A stretch of DNA of 64,000 bases from Symbiodinium natans (Eukaryota; Sar; Dinophyceae; Suessiales; Symbiodiniaceae), in NCBI GenBank assembly GCA_905221605.1, contig CAJNDS010002166.1, forward strand, positions 313,501 through 377,500. The letters are read 5' to 3'. Under the pieces are notes generated by a model that saw only the letters and a program-made list of their open reading frames with translations, was not told where the DNA came from and made no database searches. Positions 42,364 to 51,877 of the stretch are shown one piece after another; within the stretch, counting starts at the first letter, position 1, and every line of letters begins with the position of its first letter. Made by a program: the position numbers and the translations under genes.

Positions 42364-42502
42364 TTCAAGTTCAAAGCCTCAGAGCCCTGAGCCTAAGCCA
42401 AACAACTCTCAAACCCCCTCAGGTTCTGAAGCTTCCCAGCCCGTTGATCTTGAGACCTTCTTTTGACCCTAAACCCTGAACCCTGAACCCTGAACCCTAA
42501 AC

Positions 42503-42573
42503 CTATCCTCCTCCCTGGCAACATGCTGAGGTCCCAGACGACCTCCGGGCTCGGCTGCTTCTCCAGGAGGTTC
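42503..42573 (-). CDS. GSG candidate exon
   Basis: NLLEKQPSPEVVWDLSMLPG then RRI between GAAACCAG|G and ATAG|GTTTAGGG. Phase 2 in, 1 out; both neighbours fit. The donor is supplied by the adjoining repeat. Confidence 0.68.
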
Positions 42574-42879
42574 CTGGTTTCAGAGTTCAGGGTTGAGGGT
42601 TTATTCACGGTTTGGGGTTTAGGGTTAAGTGTTTAGGGTTCAGGGTTCAGGGTGTAGGGTTTAGGGTTTTGGGGCTTAGGGTTTTGGGGCTCAGGGTCTA
42701 GGGTTTCAGGGCTAGGCTTAGGGATGCTTGTTGTGGCTCAGGGCATGCAAGTCCTTCGCAAGCTGTAGGGCTGCGCAGTCTTAGAGGTGTTTGGAGTCAA
42801 CCCAGCGGGCACTGTTAGGAGGCAACGCAAAGCCAGAAATCACCCCGAACCAAACTCCCTAGAGCCCAACCCCTAACTT

Positions 42880-42942
42880 TAAACCCTAAACCCTAAACCC
42901 TAAACCCTAAACCCTAAACCCTAAACCCTAAACCCTAAACCC
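42880..42942 (-). repeat. CCCTAAA array plus C run
   Basis: About nine units, then about ten C adjoining the donor side of the next exon. Confidence 0.97.
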
Positions 42943-42957
42943 CCCCCCCCAGCTGGC

Positions 42958-43001
42958 CTCATCTCCAAGTACAACTTCTCCTTCTCCTGGATGGCCAGAT
43001 C
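42958..43001 (-). CDS. GSG candidate exon DLAIQEKEKLYLEM
   Basis: Between GCTGAACAG|G and ATGAG|GCCAGC (GC donor), phase 0 in, 2 out. Coiled-coil-like. Confidence 0.65.
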
Positions 43002-43058
43002 CTGTTCAGCGGCAGGGGGGATGGGGAGGGAGGGGAGTTGTTGGTGCATTTTCTTGGG

Positions 43059-43375
43059 TAGGGTTTAGGGTTTAGGGTTTAGGGTTTTGGGCTTAGGGCT
43101 TAGGGCTTAGGGCTTAGGGCTTAGGGTTTAGGGTTTAGGGTTTAGGGTTTAGGGTTTAGGGTTTAGGGTTTAGGGTTTAGGGTTTAGGGTTTAGGGTTTA
43201 GGGTTTAGGGTTTAGGGTTTAGGGTTTAGGGTTTAGGGTTTAGGGTTTAGGGTTTAGGGGGTTAGGGTTTAGGGTTTAGGGTTTAGGGTTTAGGGTTTAG
43301 GGTTTAGGGTTTAGGGTTTAGGGTTTAGGGTTTAGGGTTTAGGGTTTAGGGTTTAGGGTTTAGGGTTTAGGGTTT
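43059..43375 (+). repeat. TTTAGGG array
   Basis: About 45 units with a CTTAGGG patch near 43091-43125. Confidence 0.98.
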
Positions 43376-43754
43376 GGAAGTTCATGCTTACTTGTGACCC
43401 TACCTACCATTAGCTAGAATCTACTCCTAGGCCGGCAACGACTAGAGCTTGACTTTAGGGGGGCCTTTTGGTGGGTTGGACTTCGGGTCTTTATGGCACT
43501 TTCTTTTGCCAGGGGTCAAACCGAAACAAAAAGAGGATGAGGGAACCTCTAAACCCTAAACCCCCTAAGCCCTAAATTTCCTAAACCCTATATCGTGTAA
43601 ACCCTATAAACCTCAGAAACCCTGTAAACCCTGTAATCCCTGTAAGCCACGCTATAAACCCTCTAAACCCTACAAACCCTATCAACCCCACAAACCCTAC
43701 AAACCCTATACACCCTAAAGAGCGGGTCCTAGAACCGGGGCATTGGCGCCCCAA

Positions 43755-43860
43755 ACCCTAAACACTAAACCCTAAACCCTAAACCCTAAACCCTAAACCC
43801 TAAACCCTAAACCCTAAACCCTAAACCCTAAACCCTAACCCCCCCCCCCCCCCCCCCCCC
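43755..43860 (-). repeat. CCCTAAA array plus C run
   Basis: About 12 units, then about 20 C directly abutting the next exon's donor. Confidence 0.97.
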
Positions 43861-43862
43861 GC

Positions 43863-43928
43863 ATCTTGCGGCACCTTCTCAACGGCCTCCTCCGTTTTGG
43901 AGATGAGCCGCTTCTGGAGGGTCTTCAC
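43863..43928 (-). CDS. GSG candidate exon, coiled-coil
   Basis: VKTLQKRLISKTEEAVEKVP then QD between GGCCCGCAG|G and GAT|GCGGGG (GC donor), phase 0 to 0. Confidence 0.68.
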
Positions 43929-44345
43929 CTGCGGGCCCAGGGCTTTTGGTTTAGAGTTTGGGGGTTTGGGGTTTGGGGTTTGGGGTTTGGGGTTCAGGGT
44001 TCAGGGTTCAGGGTTCAGGGTTCAGAGTTCAGGGTTTAGGGCTTGCTTCTTGTGCATTTTTTGTGAAGAAGCCGGGTTGTTGAGGGGTGCGGGCCATAGG
44101 GCTTCCGGTGTAACATGTTTGCTTGGGGTTTCAGGTTGTGTTGTTCAAGGTCTCGGGTTTAGGGGATCACAGCAGGAAGGATTCTTAGGGATTTGGGTCG
44201 TGTAAACCCTAAACCTTTTGCTACTGAACTGAAGCTTCCTAAACCCTCAACCCTCACCCCTCAACCCTCAACCCTGAACCCTAAACCCTAAACCCTAAAC
44301 CCTAAACCTTGAACCTTGAACCTTGAACCCCAAACCCCTGTCCGC

Positions 44346-44380
44346 CTTCTGCATCATCTCGTACGTGCTTGGATCGGCAC
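44346..44380 (-). CDS. GSG candidate exon ADPSTYEMMQK
   Basis: Between ACCCGTCAG|G and AAG|GCGGAC (GC donor), phase 1 in, 0 out. Ten bases of its 5' edge (GGTGCCGATC) recur at 44574-44583 across the next array. Confidence 0.6.
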
Positions 44381-44784
44381 CTGACGGGTGGCCCCGAGAT
44401 CGTGAGACCCCTGCCCCAAACCCTAGAAACCCGAAAGCAGTTTAGGGTTTAGGGCTTCGGGTTTCGGATTCAGGGTTTTGGGATTTAGGGTTGTAGGGTT
44501 TAGGGTTTCGGGTTTAGGATTCAGGGTTCAGGGTTGAGGATTTAGGGTTTAGGGTTTGGGCTTCTAGGGTTGACGATCGGCACCCTCCTGCCCGCAGGAA
44601 GGGCCGTAGAGCACCCCGAAATCCCAGGTCTTAGGCTTTAGCGTTTAGGGTTTAGGGGTTTAGGGTTTAGGGTTTGGGGTTAGGGTTTAAGGTTTAGGGT
44701 TTTGGGTTTAGGGTTTATGGCTTAAGCAGCAGAAAGCAAAAACGCAAGCACGCTTCTCTTTCCGTAAGCCAATCATCTGGTTAC

Positions 44785-44828
44785 CTCGGACCCAGAGTTT
44801 GAGGCTTGTGGAGCTGATTGAACCGGGC
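44785..44828 (-). CDS. GSG candidate exon PVQSAPQASNSGSE
   Basis: Between CTCTCAAG|G and GAG|GTAACC, phase 1 in, 0 out. Another frame (ARFNQLHKPQTLGP) is open but out of phase. Confidence 0.45.
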
Positions 44829-44937
44829 CTTGAGAGGTTCAGGATTGGAGGTTTGGGGCTCTCAGGACGTAGGCACGAGCTCCTAAACCCTAAACCCTAA
44901 ACCCTAAACCCTAAACCCTAAACCCTAAACCCTAAAC

Positions 44938-44986
44938 CAGTCAGCTCACATATCTCTGGGAAGAGTGAGCTTGCGGCCTCCCTTGG
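44938..44986 (-). CDS. GSG candidate exon PREAASSLFPEICELT
   Basis: Between CCCACCTAG|C and ACTG|GTTTAGGG, the donor being the repeat. Phase 0 in, 1 out. Confidence 0.6.
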
Positions 44987-45169
44987 CTAGGTGGGAGCCC
45001 CACGTCCCAAGACGGGCAGTTCGGGTTTAGGGGAACTTCGCCCTAAACCCTAAACCCTAAACCTTAAATCCTAAACCCTAAACCCTAAAGCCTAAACCCG
45101 AAACCCGGGGACCTAGGGCCTTGGGTTTAAGGTTATGGGAAAAGGTATTCAGCAAGCTTGACTCTGGGC

Positions 45170-45226
45170 CTGGGGGTCTGTGCACAATATGCCCCGACGT
45201 CTAACTGCTAAGCTGTTTCTGGCGGC
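45170..45226 (-). CDS. GSG candidate exon AARNSLAVRRRGILCTDPQ
   Basis: Between AGAGAAAG|G and CCCCAG|GCCCAG (GC donor), phase 0 to 0. Confidence 0.6.
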
Positions 45227-45232
45227 CTTTCT

Positions 45233-45395
45233 CTAGGGTTTAGGGTTTAGGGTTTAGGGTTTAGGGTTTAGGGTTTAGGGTTTAGGGTTTAGGGTTTAGG
45301 GTTTAGGGTTTAGGGTTTAGGGTTTAGGGTTTAGGGTTTAGGGTTTAGGGTTTAGGGTTTAGGGTTTAGGGTTTAGGGTTTAGGGTTTAGGGTGT
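45233..45395 (+). repeat. TTTAGGG array
   Basis: About 22 units starting seven bases from the exon; degenerate repeats continue to about 45660. Confidence 0.98.
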
Positions 45396-45715
45396 CGGGT
45401 TTTGGTTTCGGGTTTCGAGTTTAGGGTTTAGGGTTTAGAGTTTAGGATTTAGGGTTTAGGGTTTAGGGTCTACGTTCAGGGTTTAGGGTTTAGGGTTTAG
45501 GGCTTAGGGTTTAGGGCTTAGGGTTCAGGGTTCAGGGTTTGGGGTTTAGGGTTTAGGGTTTAGGGTTTAGGGTTTAGGGTTTCGAGTTTAGGGTTTAGGG
45601 CTTAGGATTTAGGGTTTAGAATAGGGTTCAGGGTTTAGGGTGGTCAGGTTTTTAGGGCTTAGGGTTTTGGGTTTAGGTTAAGTGGGAAGTAGGACTTCGG
45701 ATGGAGGCCCTTGAC

Positions 45716-45737
45716 CAGAAGCAGCAAGGTCAGCTTC
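45716..45737 (-). CDS. GSG candidate microexon KLTLLLL
   Basis: Between CGCCCAAG|G and CTG|GTCAAG, phase 2 in, 0 out, bridging its neighbours. GCTTCCTTGGGCG is locally duplicated. Confidence 0.35.
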
Positions 45738-45977
45738 CTTGGGCGTGCTTCCTTGGGCGGAGATCCTCACCCTCGAAGCTTGTTAAAAGGGGGACAAGTG
45801 TTGGGACTGGCAAGGCTTAGAGCCCTAAACCCTAAACCCGAAACCCTAAACCCTAAACCCTAAACCCTAAACCCTAAACCCATCGTTTAGGGTTTAGGGT
45901 CTAGGGTCTAGGGTCTAGGGTTTAGGGTTTAGGGTTTAGGGTTTAGGGTTTAGGGCATTTCTATGTTCCGCCGCAAC

Positions 45978-46030
45978 CTAAGAACAGATGCTCGTTTTGC
46001 TTCGTGGGGCTCTGTGAGGGAACTAGCACC
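45978..46030 (-). CDS. GSG candidate exon GASSLTEPHEAKRASVL
   Basis: After a strong TTTTCCTTTCTCAG|G acceptor, to TTAG|GTTGCG. Phase 0 in, 2 out. Confidence 0.55.
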
Positions 46031-46175
46031 CTGAGAAAGGAAAAGGCTTGCTACTCGGCTAGGGTTTAGGGTTCTACGGCTTTAGGGCGTCTTTTGGTTC
46101 TAGGGTTTAGGGATTTCGGGTTTTTGGGTTTACCGTTCAAGGTTTAGGGTCCCACGATTCTCTTAGGACACTCAC

Positions 46176-46226
46176 ATGTCCTTTCGTTCCCACCCTGCGT
46201 CGCTTGGGCCTTCTCCCAGGAAAAGG
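46176..46226 (-). CDS. GSG candidate exon PFPGRRPKRRRVGTKGH
   Basis: Between CAACATCCAG|C and CAT|GTGAGTG, an ideal donor. Phase 0 to 0 fits; another frame (FSWEKAQATQGGNERT) is also open. The basic run RRPKRRR would suit nuclear targeting. Confidence 0.55.
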
Positions 46227-46467
46227 CTGGATGTTGAAAGCTGGGGTTTTAGGGTTTTGGTAGCAGGGCACAGCACTTGAGGGCTCTGAATCTGGGGGGT
46301 TTAGGGTTTTGGTAGGCTTGGGGTTCTTGGGATTGAGGTTCCACTTCTTAGGATCTTAGGGTCTTAGGGCCTTAGGGCCTTAGAGTCTCAGGGCCTTGGG
46401 GTCTTAGGGCCTTGGGGTCTAGGGTTTCGGGTTTAGGAGCATGATACTCAAAAGCAGAGGCCACAAC

Positions 46468-46528
46468 GTCTGTGTGGGGACGGCCGGGACATGTCTACAT
46501 TGACATCGCCCTCTGCCCAGCAGCTCAG
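46468..46528 (-). CDS. Coding-like segment LSCWAEGDVNVDMSRPSPHR
   Basis: Between TGGGGAGAG|C and AGAC|GTTGTG. Phase 1 out does not match the next exon, so it may be intronic. Confidence 0.3.
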
Positions 46529-46730
46529 CTCTCCCCAAATCAGGATTTCAGGGTTTGGGCTTTGGGGTTTGGGGTTTGGAGTTTAGGGTTTAGGGTTTAG
46601 GGTTTAGGGTTTAGGGTTTAGGGTTTAGGGCTTAGGGCTTAGGGTTTAGGGTTCCGGCAGTAGGGTTTTGTAAATTGTGTTTCCCTAAACTCCCAAACCC
46701 TAACTTTAGGGTTCCGCAGGATGCCTCTAC

Positions 46731-46751
46731 GCAGTGCAAGGGGACTGCTTG
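46731..46751 (-). CDS. GSG candidate microexon QAVPLHC
   Basis: Between GATGCTTCAG|C and TGC|GTAGAG, phase 0 to 0. Confidence 0.35.
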
Positions 46752-46895
46752 CTGAAGCATCCAGTGGTAGGGTGTAGGGTTTCGGCTTTAGGGTTTAGAG
46801 CTTAAGGTTTAGGCTTTAGTTAGGCTGTAGGGTTCAGGGTTTAGGGTTTACGTTCTAATTACGGTTGGGGTTCAGGGTTTCGGGGAAGGTTCAAG

Positions 46896-47078
46896 GTGTT
46901 GCAACAGGCTTCTTCCTGGGCAGAAGCTTTAAAAGAGATGGCCACGACGCGTGACGCAGGATTGCAGCACCACCTAGAGAGGCGGCCGTCAGATGAATCA
47001 CGCGCAAACCTGACTAGCCCAACGAGGCGGCGATCACCACTTGTCAGAGCAAAGCCTAAAAGAAGCCCTAAAACCTAA
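46896..47078 (+). CDS. Open frame on the opposite strand
   Basis: A 60-codon plus frame containing AEALKEMATTRDAGLQHHLE and RANLTSPTRRRSPLVRAKPK, well composed, whereas the minus strand here has stops. It lies in a presumed intron of the GSG. Status unclear. Confidence 0.3.
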   Translation: MLQQASSWAEALKEMATTRDAGLQHHLERRPSDESRANLTSPTRRRSPLVRAKPKRSPKT

Positions 47079-47144
47079 AACCGAAACCCAAAACCCTAAA
47101 GCCTAAAGGCTAAACCCTAAACCACATAAACCTTGAACCCCTAC

Positions 47145-47238
47145 ATCGTTCCCCAGCATGAGCAGCTGCCGCTTGGCCCCGAGTGGTGCCAGCAATCGAG
47201 AGCCCATAATGGGCTGCCAGCCAAAGCCATAATGGCAC
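47145..47238 (-). CDS. GSG candidate exon, 31 codons
   Basis: CHYGFGWQPIMGSRLLAPLG then AKRQLLMLGND between TTAGCCCAG|G and GAT|GTAGGG. Phase 2 in (completing a Trp codon with the exon at 48949) and 0 out. Confidence 0.68.
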
Positions 47239-47829
47239 CTGGGCTAAGCTCTAGGTTCGGTCTCTTTACCCAAAAGGCTAGGGATTAGGGATTTAGGGTT
47301 TAGGGATGAGGGTTGAGGGTTTAGGGTTTAGGGCTTAGGGTTGAGGGTTGAGGGTTTAGGGTTTAGGGTTTGAGGGTACCCAAAAAGCTAGGGCGCGCAA
47401 ATTACAACAGGAACCCAAAAGATGGCTTGGGGCTCCGGGGGCGCGAAGCGCCTCAAACTCCAAGCCCTTGATCTGTCTCAGGGCTTAGGGTCTGGGAGTG
47501 TGGCCTCTTCTGCCCTCTTCAAAGAAACACACCCCAAAACTGCCAAATCATCTCAATCCTGAGAATGCTGCGCGATGCCTCCATGACTCCGATCACGAAT
47601 AGCGGAACACAGTGGAAGACTCTTCCCCTGCAAAGACTTGCAGAAACCTACGGGTGCTGAACTCCCAAACCCCTGTAACGCCCACAACCACCCCCCACCC
47701 CCGAAACTCCCCCCCTAAACCCCGAAACCCCAACCCCCTCAACCCCTGAACCCGCGAGGCCCGTAAAGCCCCAACCCATCGGGAGCCCTGACCCCGCCCG
47801 CCGGGCCTAAACCCAACCCTTGTGGGCCG

Positions 47830-48118
47830 TTTTGAGGGTTTGGGGTTTGGGGTTTAGGGTTTAGGGTTTAGGGTTTAGGGTTTAGGGTTTAGGGTTTAGG
47901 GTTTAGGGTTTAGGGTTTAGGGTTTAGGGTTTAGGGTTTAGGGTTTAGGGTTTAGGGTTTAGGGTTTAGGGTTTAGGGTTTAGGGTTAGGTTTAGGGTTT
48001 AGGGTTTAGGGTTTAGGGTTTAGGGTTTAGGGTTTAGGGTTTAGGGTTTAGGGTTTAGGGTTTAGGGTTTAGGGTTTAGGGTTTAGGGTTTAGGGTTTAG
48101 GGTTTAGGGTTTAGGGGC
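47830..48118 (+). repeat. TTTAGGG array
   Basis: About 40 units, starting with three TTTGGGG. Confidence 0.98.
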
Positions 48119-48186
48119 GCTTTGGAAGGCCAGCCTCTCCCTCAGTCGCTGTAGCTGTCGCTGCTGGACTCCTCAGTGCTGGAAAA

Positions 48187-48262
48187 GACCCTAAACCCTA
48201 AACCCTAAATCCTAAACCCTAAACCCTAAACCCTAAACCCTAAACCCTAAACCCTAAACCCC
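48187..48262 (-). repeat. CCCTAAA array
   Basis: About 11 units; faces the array at 47830-48118 across a 65-base island. Confidence 0.98.
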
Positions 48263-48948
48263 AGACGGGTGGAGGACTTGGGGCTTAGGGTTCGGGCTTT
48301 GGGTTTTGGGGGTTGAGGGGCCTTCACTATGTGGGTGGTTGTCAACATGATGGTGCCTACAACTGCAATGCCCAACCCCTAGATTTCGACCCAAAACCCT
48401 CCCAAACCCTAAAGCCAAGAACTGCAAACGAAGGCCGAGAGGCCATGGGCGGTTGATGGTTGAGGGTTCAGGATATCGGGTTTCGGGCCCACTGATCGTC
48501 CCACTCTTGCCTACCCCGAAACCTTGAGCACATCCCTCAGGCTCTACATGGGTGGTTGTCAAAATTATGATCCCTGTTGGGGTACCCAAATATTAGGTGC
48601 CGTAAAATACAGGGGATCCAAGAAGGGAAACTGGTCGCACACCACACAGAATTCCCTGAGTTCACGGCGCCCCAGCTACTTGTGGGGTTCATGGATGGCC
48701 AAAAGTAAGCTTCGAAGAACCCTGAAAGAAGGTTACGGCTACCATACCGAACACAACCCTGAACCTCCAAGTAGGCGTCCGCCATCCCCACCTGCCACGA
48801 GCCGACCCCCCAACACGCTGCAGAGGCTGGAGCTTAGAGGTACGGTCCAAATACCCTAAACCCTAAACCCTAAACCCCAAACCCTAAACCCTAAACTCCA
48901 AGCCCTGAACCCTAACACATGAGAGCATGAGAGGAGGCGGAATTACAC

Positions 48949-49028
48949 CAAACAGTCCGGGCGTCGTCGCATTTGAACCTAGGGAGGTTGTTCTTGCCAG
49001 ATCTTCCTGAGACGCAGAACTTCAGTCT
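48949..49028 (-). CDS. GSG candidate exon with Cys pair
   Basis: RLKFCVSGRSGKNNLPRFKC then DDARTV between CTGCGCAG|A and GTTTG|GTGTAA. Phase 0 in, 2 out. Confidence 0.65.
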
Positions 49029-49178
49029 CTGCGCAGCAGAGGAGTCCGATGGTTTGGGGTTTGGGCTTAGGGCTTAAGAATTTTAAGGTTTAGGGTTTAG
49101 GACCACGGGAGGTAGGATACGGGCGGGCGGGCGCCAATGGCAATCGGACTTGGGCTTGCAGCTCACAACCTACTGTTT

Positions 49179-49278
49179 GCTTAAGAACCCCAAAAGAATA
49201 AAAAAAAAAAAAAAACAATAATCCCTATATTACCCTTCGTAAGGAAGAATATGTTATATTCTTTCGGGGTTCTTAAGC
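49179..49278. mobile_element. 100-bp palindromic MITE-like element
   Basis: 22-base terminal inverted repeats GCTTAAGAACCCC(A/G)AAAG and continuing AATA, one mismatch, enclosing an A run and a small CCTTCGTAAGG hairpin. No clear target duplication. Confidence 0.6.
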
Positions 49279-49584
49279 CATTAGTAGCAACTCCTGCCTA
49301 CACGCCCATTGAGGTTTGAGGGTCTTCTGCTCAGGAGCTTGCATGGGCTAAGGTTAGGGTTTAGGGCTTGGGGCTTGGGGCTTGGGGCTTGGGGTTTAGG
49401 GTTTAGGGTTTAGGGTTTAGGGTTTAGGGTTTAGGGTTTAGGGTTTAGGGTTTAGCGTCTAGGGTTTAGGGTCTAGGTGGGTTCAGGGTTCAGGGTTTAG
49501 GCTTAGGGCCTTGCCAGGCGTCCTCGAACGGAACTACGGAACCCTTCAGTTCTCCAGTGGGTCTGGGGGCAGTCACGTCTTCAC

Positions 49585-49648
49585 ATTAGGATGCTCTTGC
49601 TGGGCTTTTGTCTCAGCAGGAGGCTTCCTTTGGGGACTCCTAGGCAAC
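49585..49648 (-). CDS. GSG candidate exon LPRSPQRKPPAETKAQQEHP
   Basis: Twenty-one codons (plus N) between CTTGTTTGCAG|G and AAT|GTGAAG. Phase 2 in, 0 out; the out phase fits, the in phase does not fit 49863. Confidence 0.5.
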
Positions 49649-49862
49649 CTGCAAACAAGTAGGTTTTGGGGCTCTTGGGGTACTTTATGTTACGACTTGC
49701 AACTGACACGACATGAGCTTGTCAAGTACATCAAACCTAATCCCCAAAACCCTTGATCCCAAACCCAAACCCCAAACCCTAAAGCCCCCCAAACCCTAAA
49801 CCCTAAACCCTAAACCCTAAACCCTAAACCCCTAAAGCCCCTGAGAAAACCTTACATGCAAC

Positions 49863-49897
49863 CTTCAAGCGCAGTGGCTCATGGGCTGCGTGTCGTC
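49863..49897 (-). CDS. GSG candidate exon RHAAHEPLRLK
   Basis: Between CTGGGGCAG|G and AAG|GTTGCA; a better donor T|GTAAGG lies nine bases further. Phase 1 in. Confidence 0.4.
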
Positions 49898-50144
49898 CTG
49901 CCCCAGGGGCCAGGGACTAGATCCGATGCCCCACAGATAAGGAGCTATTCTTAGGGTTTAGGGTTTAGGGTTTGGGGTTTAGGGTTTAGGGTTTAGGGTT
50001 TAGGGTTTAGGGTTTTCCTATTTTCATCCCAGGAACCCTGGCTTTCTCCTACAGGGGTCAATCGTCCCACAATCCACAGCAAGGGCCGCCTCAGAAGCTG
50101 GAGGACAAACCCCCGATACGAGTTTAGGAAAGATTTGGGTTTTG

Positions 50145-50400
50145 GGTTTAGGGTTTAGGGTTTAGGGTTTAGGGCTTAGGGTTTAGGGTTTAGGGTTTAG
50201 GGTTTAGGGTTTAGGGTTTAGGGTTTAGGGTTTAGGGTTTAGGGTTTAGGGTTTAGGGTTTAGGGTTTAGGTTTAGGGGTTAGGGTTTAGGGTTTAGGGT
50301 TTTGGGTTTAGGGTTTAGGGTTTAGGGTTTAGGGTTTAGGGTTTAGGGTTTAGGGTTTAGGGTTTAGGGTTTAGGGTTTAGGGTTTAGGGTTTAGGGTTT
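50145..50400 (+). repeat. TTTAGGG array
   Basis: About 36 units. Confidence 0.98.
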
Positions 50401-50508
50401 AGAGAACTCTGGGAGTTGTTTGGGTCACCCTGGGTTTGCGGTTAAGTGTCGAAGATCAAAGACACCCTTAGCCTGTACACCCCCGAGCAAAGGTACGGGA
50501 GCGTTTCT

Positions 50509-50673
50509 CTATACTCCCCTTAGAACCTTAAATAAAAAATAGTGTTTTTGGAATATTGTCTTGGGTTTTATATAAACAAGAACAGAAAAAGGATATACTC
50601 CCCTTAGAACCTCAACAAAATAGGATTTTAAAAATTTTCTTGGGTTTTACACAAACAAAAAACAGAAAGGGAT
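50509..50673. repeat. Tandem duplication of about 80-85 bp
   Basis: Two AT-rich copies, each ATACTCCCCTTAGAACC ... TCTTGGGTTTTA ... ACAGAAA. Confidence 0.75.
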
Positions 50674-50693
50674 ATAGTTCTTGGGTGCTCCTC

Positions 50694-50759
50694 GTTGCAG
50701 GCATAGCAGCAGAGGAAGGCGCAGCAGGCAGCTACCTCCGCCACGGTCAAGACAGTCTA
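50694..50759 (-). CDS. Coding-like segment DCLDRGGGSCLLRLPLLLCL
   Basis: After CCTCCAAG|T, with a doubtful GA donor CAAC|GAGGAG. Phases 1 and 1 would fit both neighbours. Confidence 0.3.
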
Positions 50760-50765
50760 CTTGGA

Positions 50766-50945
50766 GGGTTTAGGGTTTAGGGCTTAGGGTTTAGGGTTTA
50801 GGGTTTAGGGTTTAGGGTTTAGGGTTTAGGGTTTAGGGTTTAGGGTTTAGGGTTTAGGGTTTAGGGTTTAGGGTTTAGGGTTTAGGGTTTAGGGTTTAGG
50901 GTTCAAGGTTTAGGGCTTAGGGCTTAGGGTTTAGGGTTTAGGGTG
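50766..50945 (+). repeat. TTTAGGG array
   Basis: About 25 units. Confidence 0.98.
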
Positions 50946-51440
50946 AGTTTCAAGCAGGGAGATACTACTGGCTATGCGATGACTAGAGCTTGGGATTTAG
51001 TGAGGGGGCCCCGGGTTAGGACCGGCAGGGTTTGGGCTTTGTGACAGACAGAGGGTTTTAAGGGTTTACGCGTGAACTCCTGGCGCTCCTTGAGCTCCTA
51101 AACCCCCAAACCCCTCAGCCCCAAACCCTAAATCTCCTAAGAGCCCCAAACCCGAAACTCCTAACCCCCCAAACCCCTAAGCCCCAAACCCTGAATCTCG
51201 AACCCCCCAAACCCTAAGCCCCCCCAAAAGGCTAACCGAGGCCAAGGGGCCAGGACGCAGCCGCCAACGGGGAGCACGATCGACCAGACCTCGGGCAATG
51301 GAGCACATGGGTTTCGGGTTTAAGGCTTCTGGGCCGCTTCCCTGCGATCATCTTCTTCAACAGCCACGAAACTAGAAGGAAGAAGGCTCGAACGTTACAA
51401 TTCCTAGAACTTATATGCTCAACTGCTGGCGAAAGCAGAC

Positions 51441-51498
51441 CTGGCCCTTCTCTCAGTTGCGCCTTAGCCGCTGTGCAAAGTATGCATGAGCAGGCTCC
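51441..51498 (-). CDS. GSG candidate exon GACSCILCTAAKAQLREGP
   Basis: Between TTTGTCTCAG|G and GCCAG|GTCTGC. Phase 0 in, 1 out. Three cysteines C-x-C-x2-C. Confidence 0.62.
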
Positions 51499-51522
51499 CT
51501 GAGACAAAAGAGGGTTTAGGGT

Positions 51523-51697
51523 TAACCCTAAGCCCTAAGCCCTAAGCCCTGAACCCTAGACCCTAGACCCTAAACCCTAAACCCTAAACCCTAAACCCTA
51601 AACCCTAAACCCTAAACCCTAAACCCTAAACCCTAAACCCTAAACCCTAAACCCTAAACCCTAAACCCTAAACCCTAAACCCTAAACCCTAAACCCT
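51523..51697 (-). repeat. CCCTAAA array
   Basis: About 24 units between the exons at 51441 and 51695; the last unit holds the donor of the latter. Confidence 0.98.
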
Positions 51698-51755
51698 GAT
51701 CTGGCCAGCGACTATGCTGGAGTGCGACTCGCCTTGCGTGCCCGGCCGCTCCGTC
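51695..51755 (-). CDS. GSG candidate exon TERPGTQGESHSSIVAGQIR
   Basis: Between CCCTAAG|G and AGG|GTTTAGGG, repeat-derived donor. Phase 2 in, 0 out. Confidence 0.6.
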
Positions 51756-51766
51756 CTTAGGGATCG

Positions 51767-51877
51767 AGGGTTTAGGGTTTAGGGTTTAGGGTTTAGGGTT
51801 TAGGGTTTAGGGTTTAGGGTTTAGGGTTTAGGGTTTAGGGTTTAGGGTTTAGGGTTTAGGGTTTAGGGTTTAGGGAT
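51767..51877 (+). repeat. TTTAGGG array
   Basis: About 15 units, 12 bases from the preceding exon's acceptor. Confidence 0.98.
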
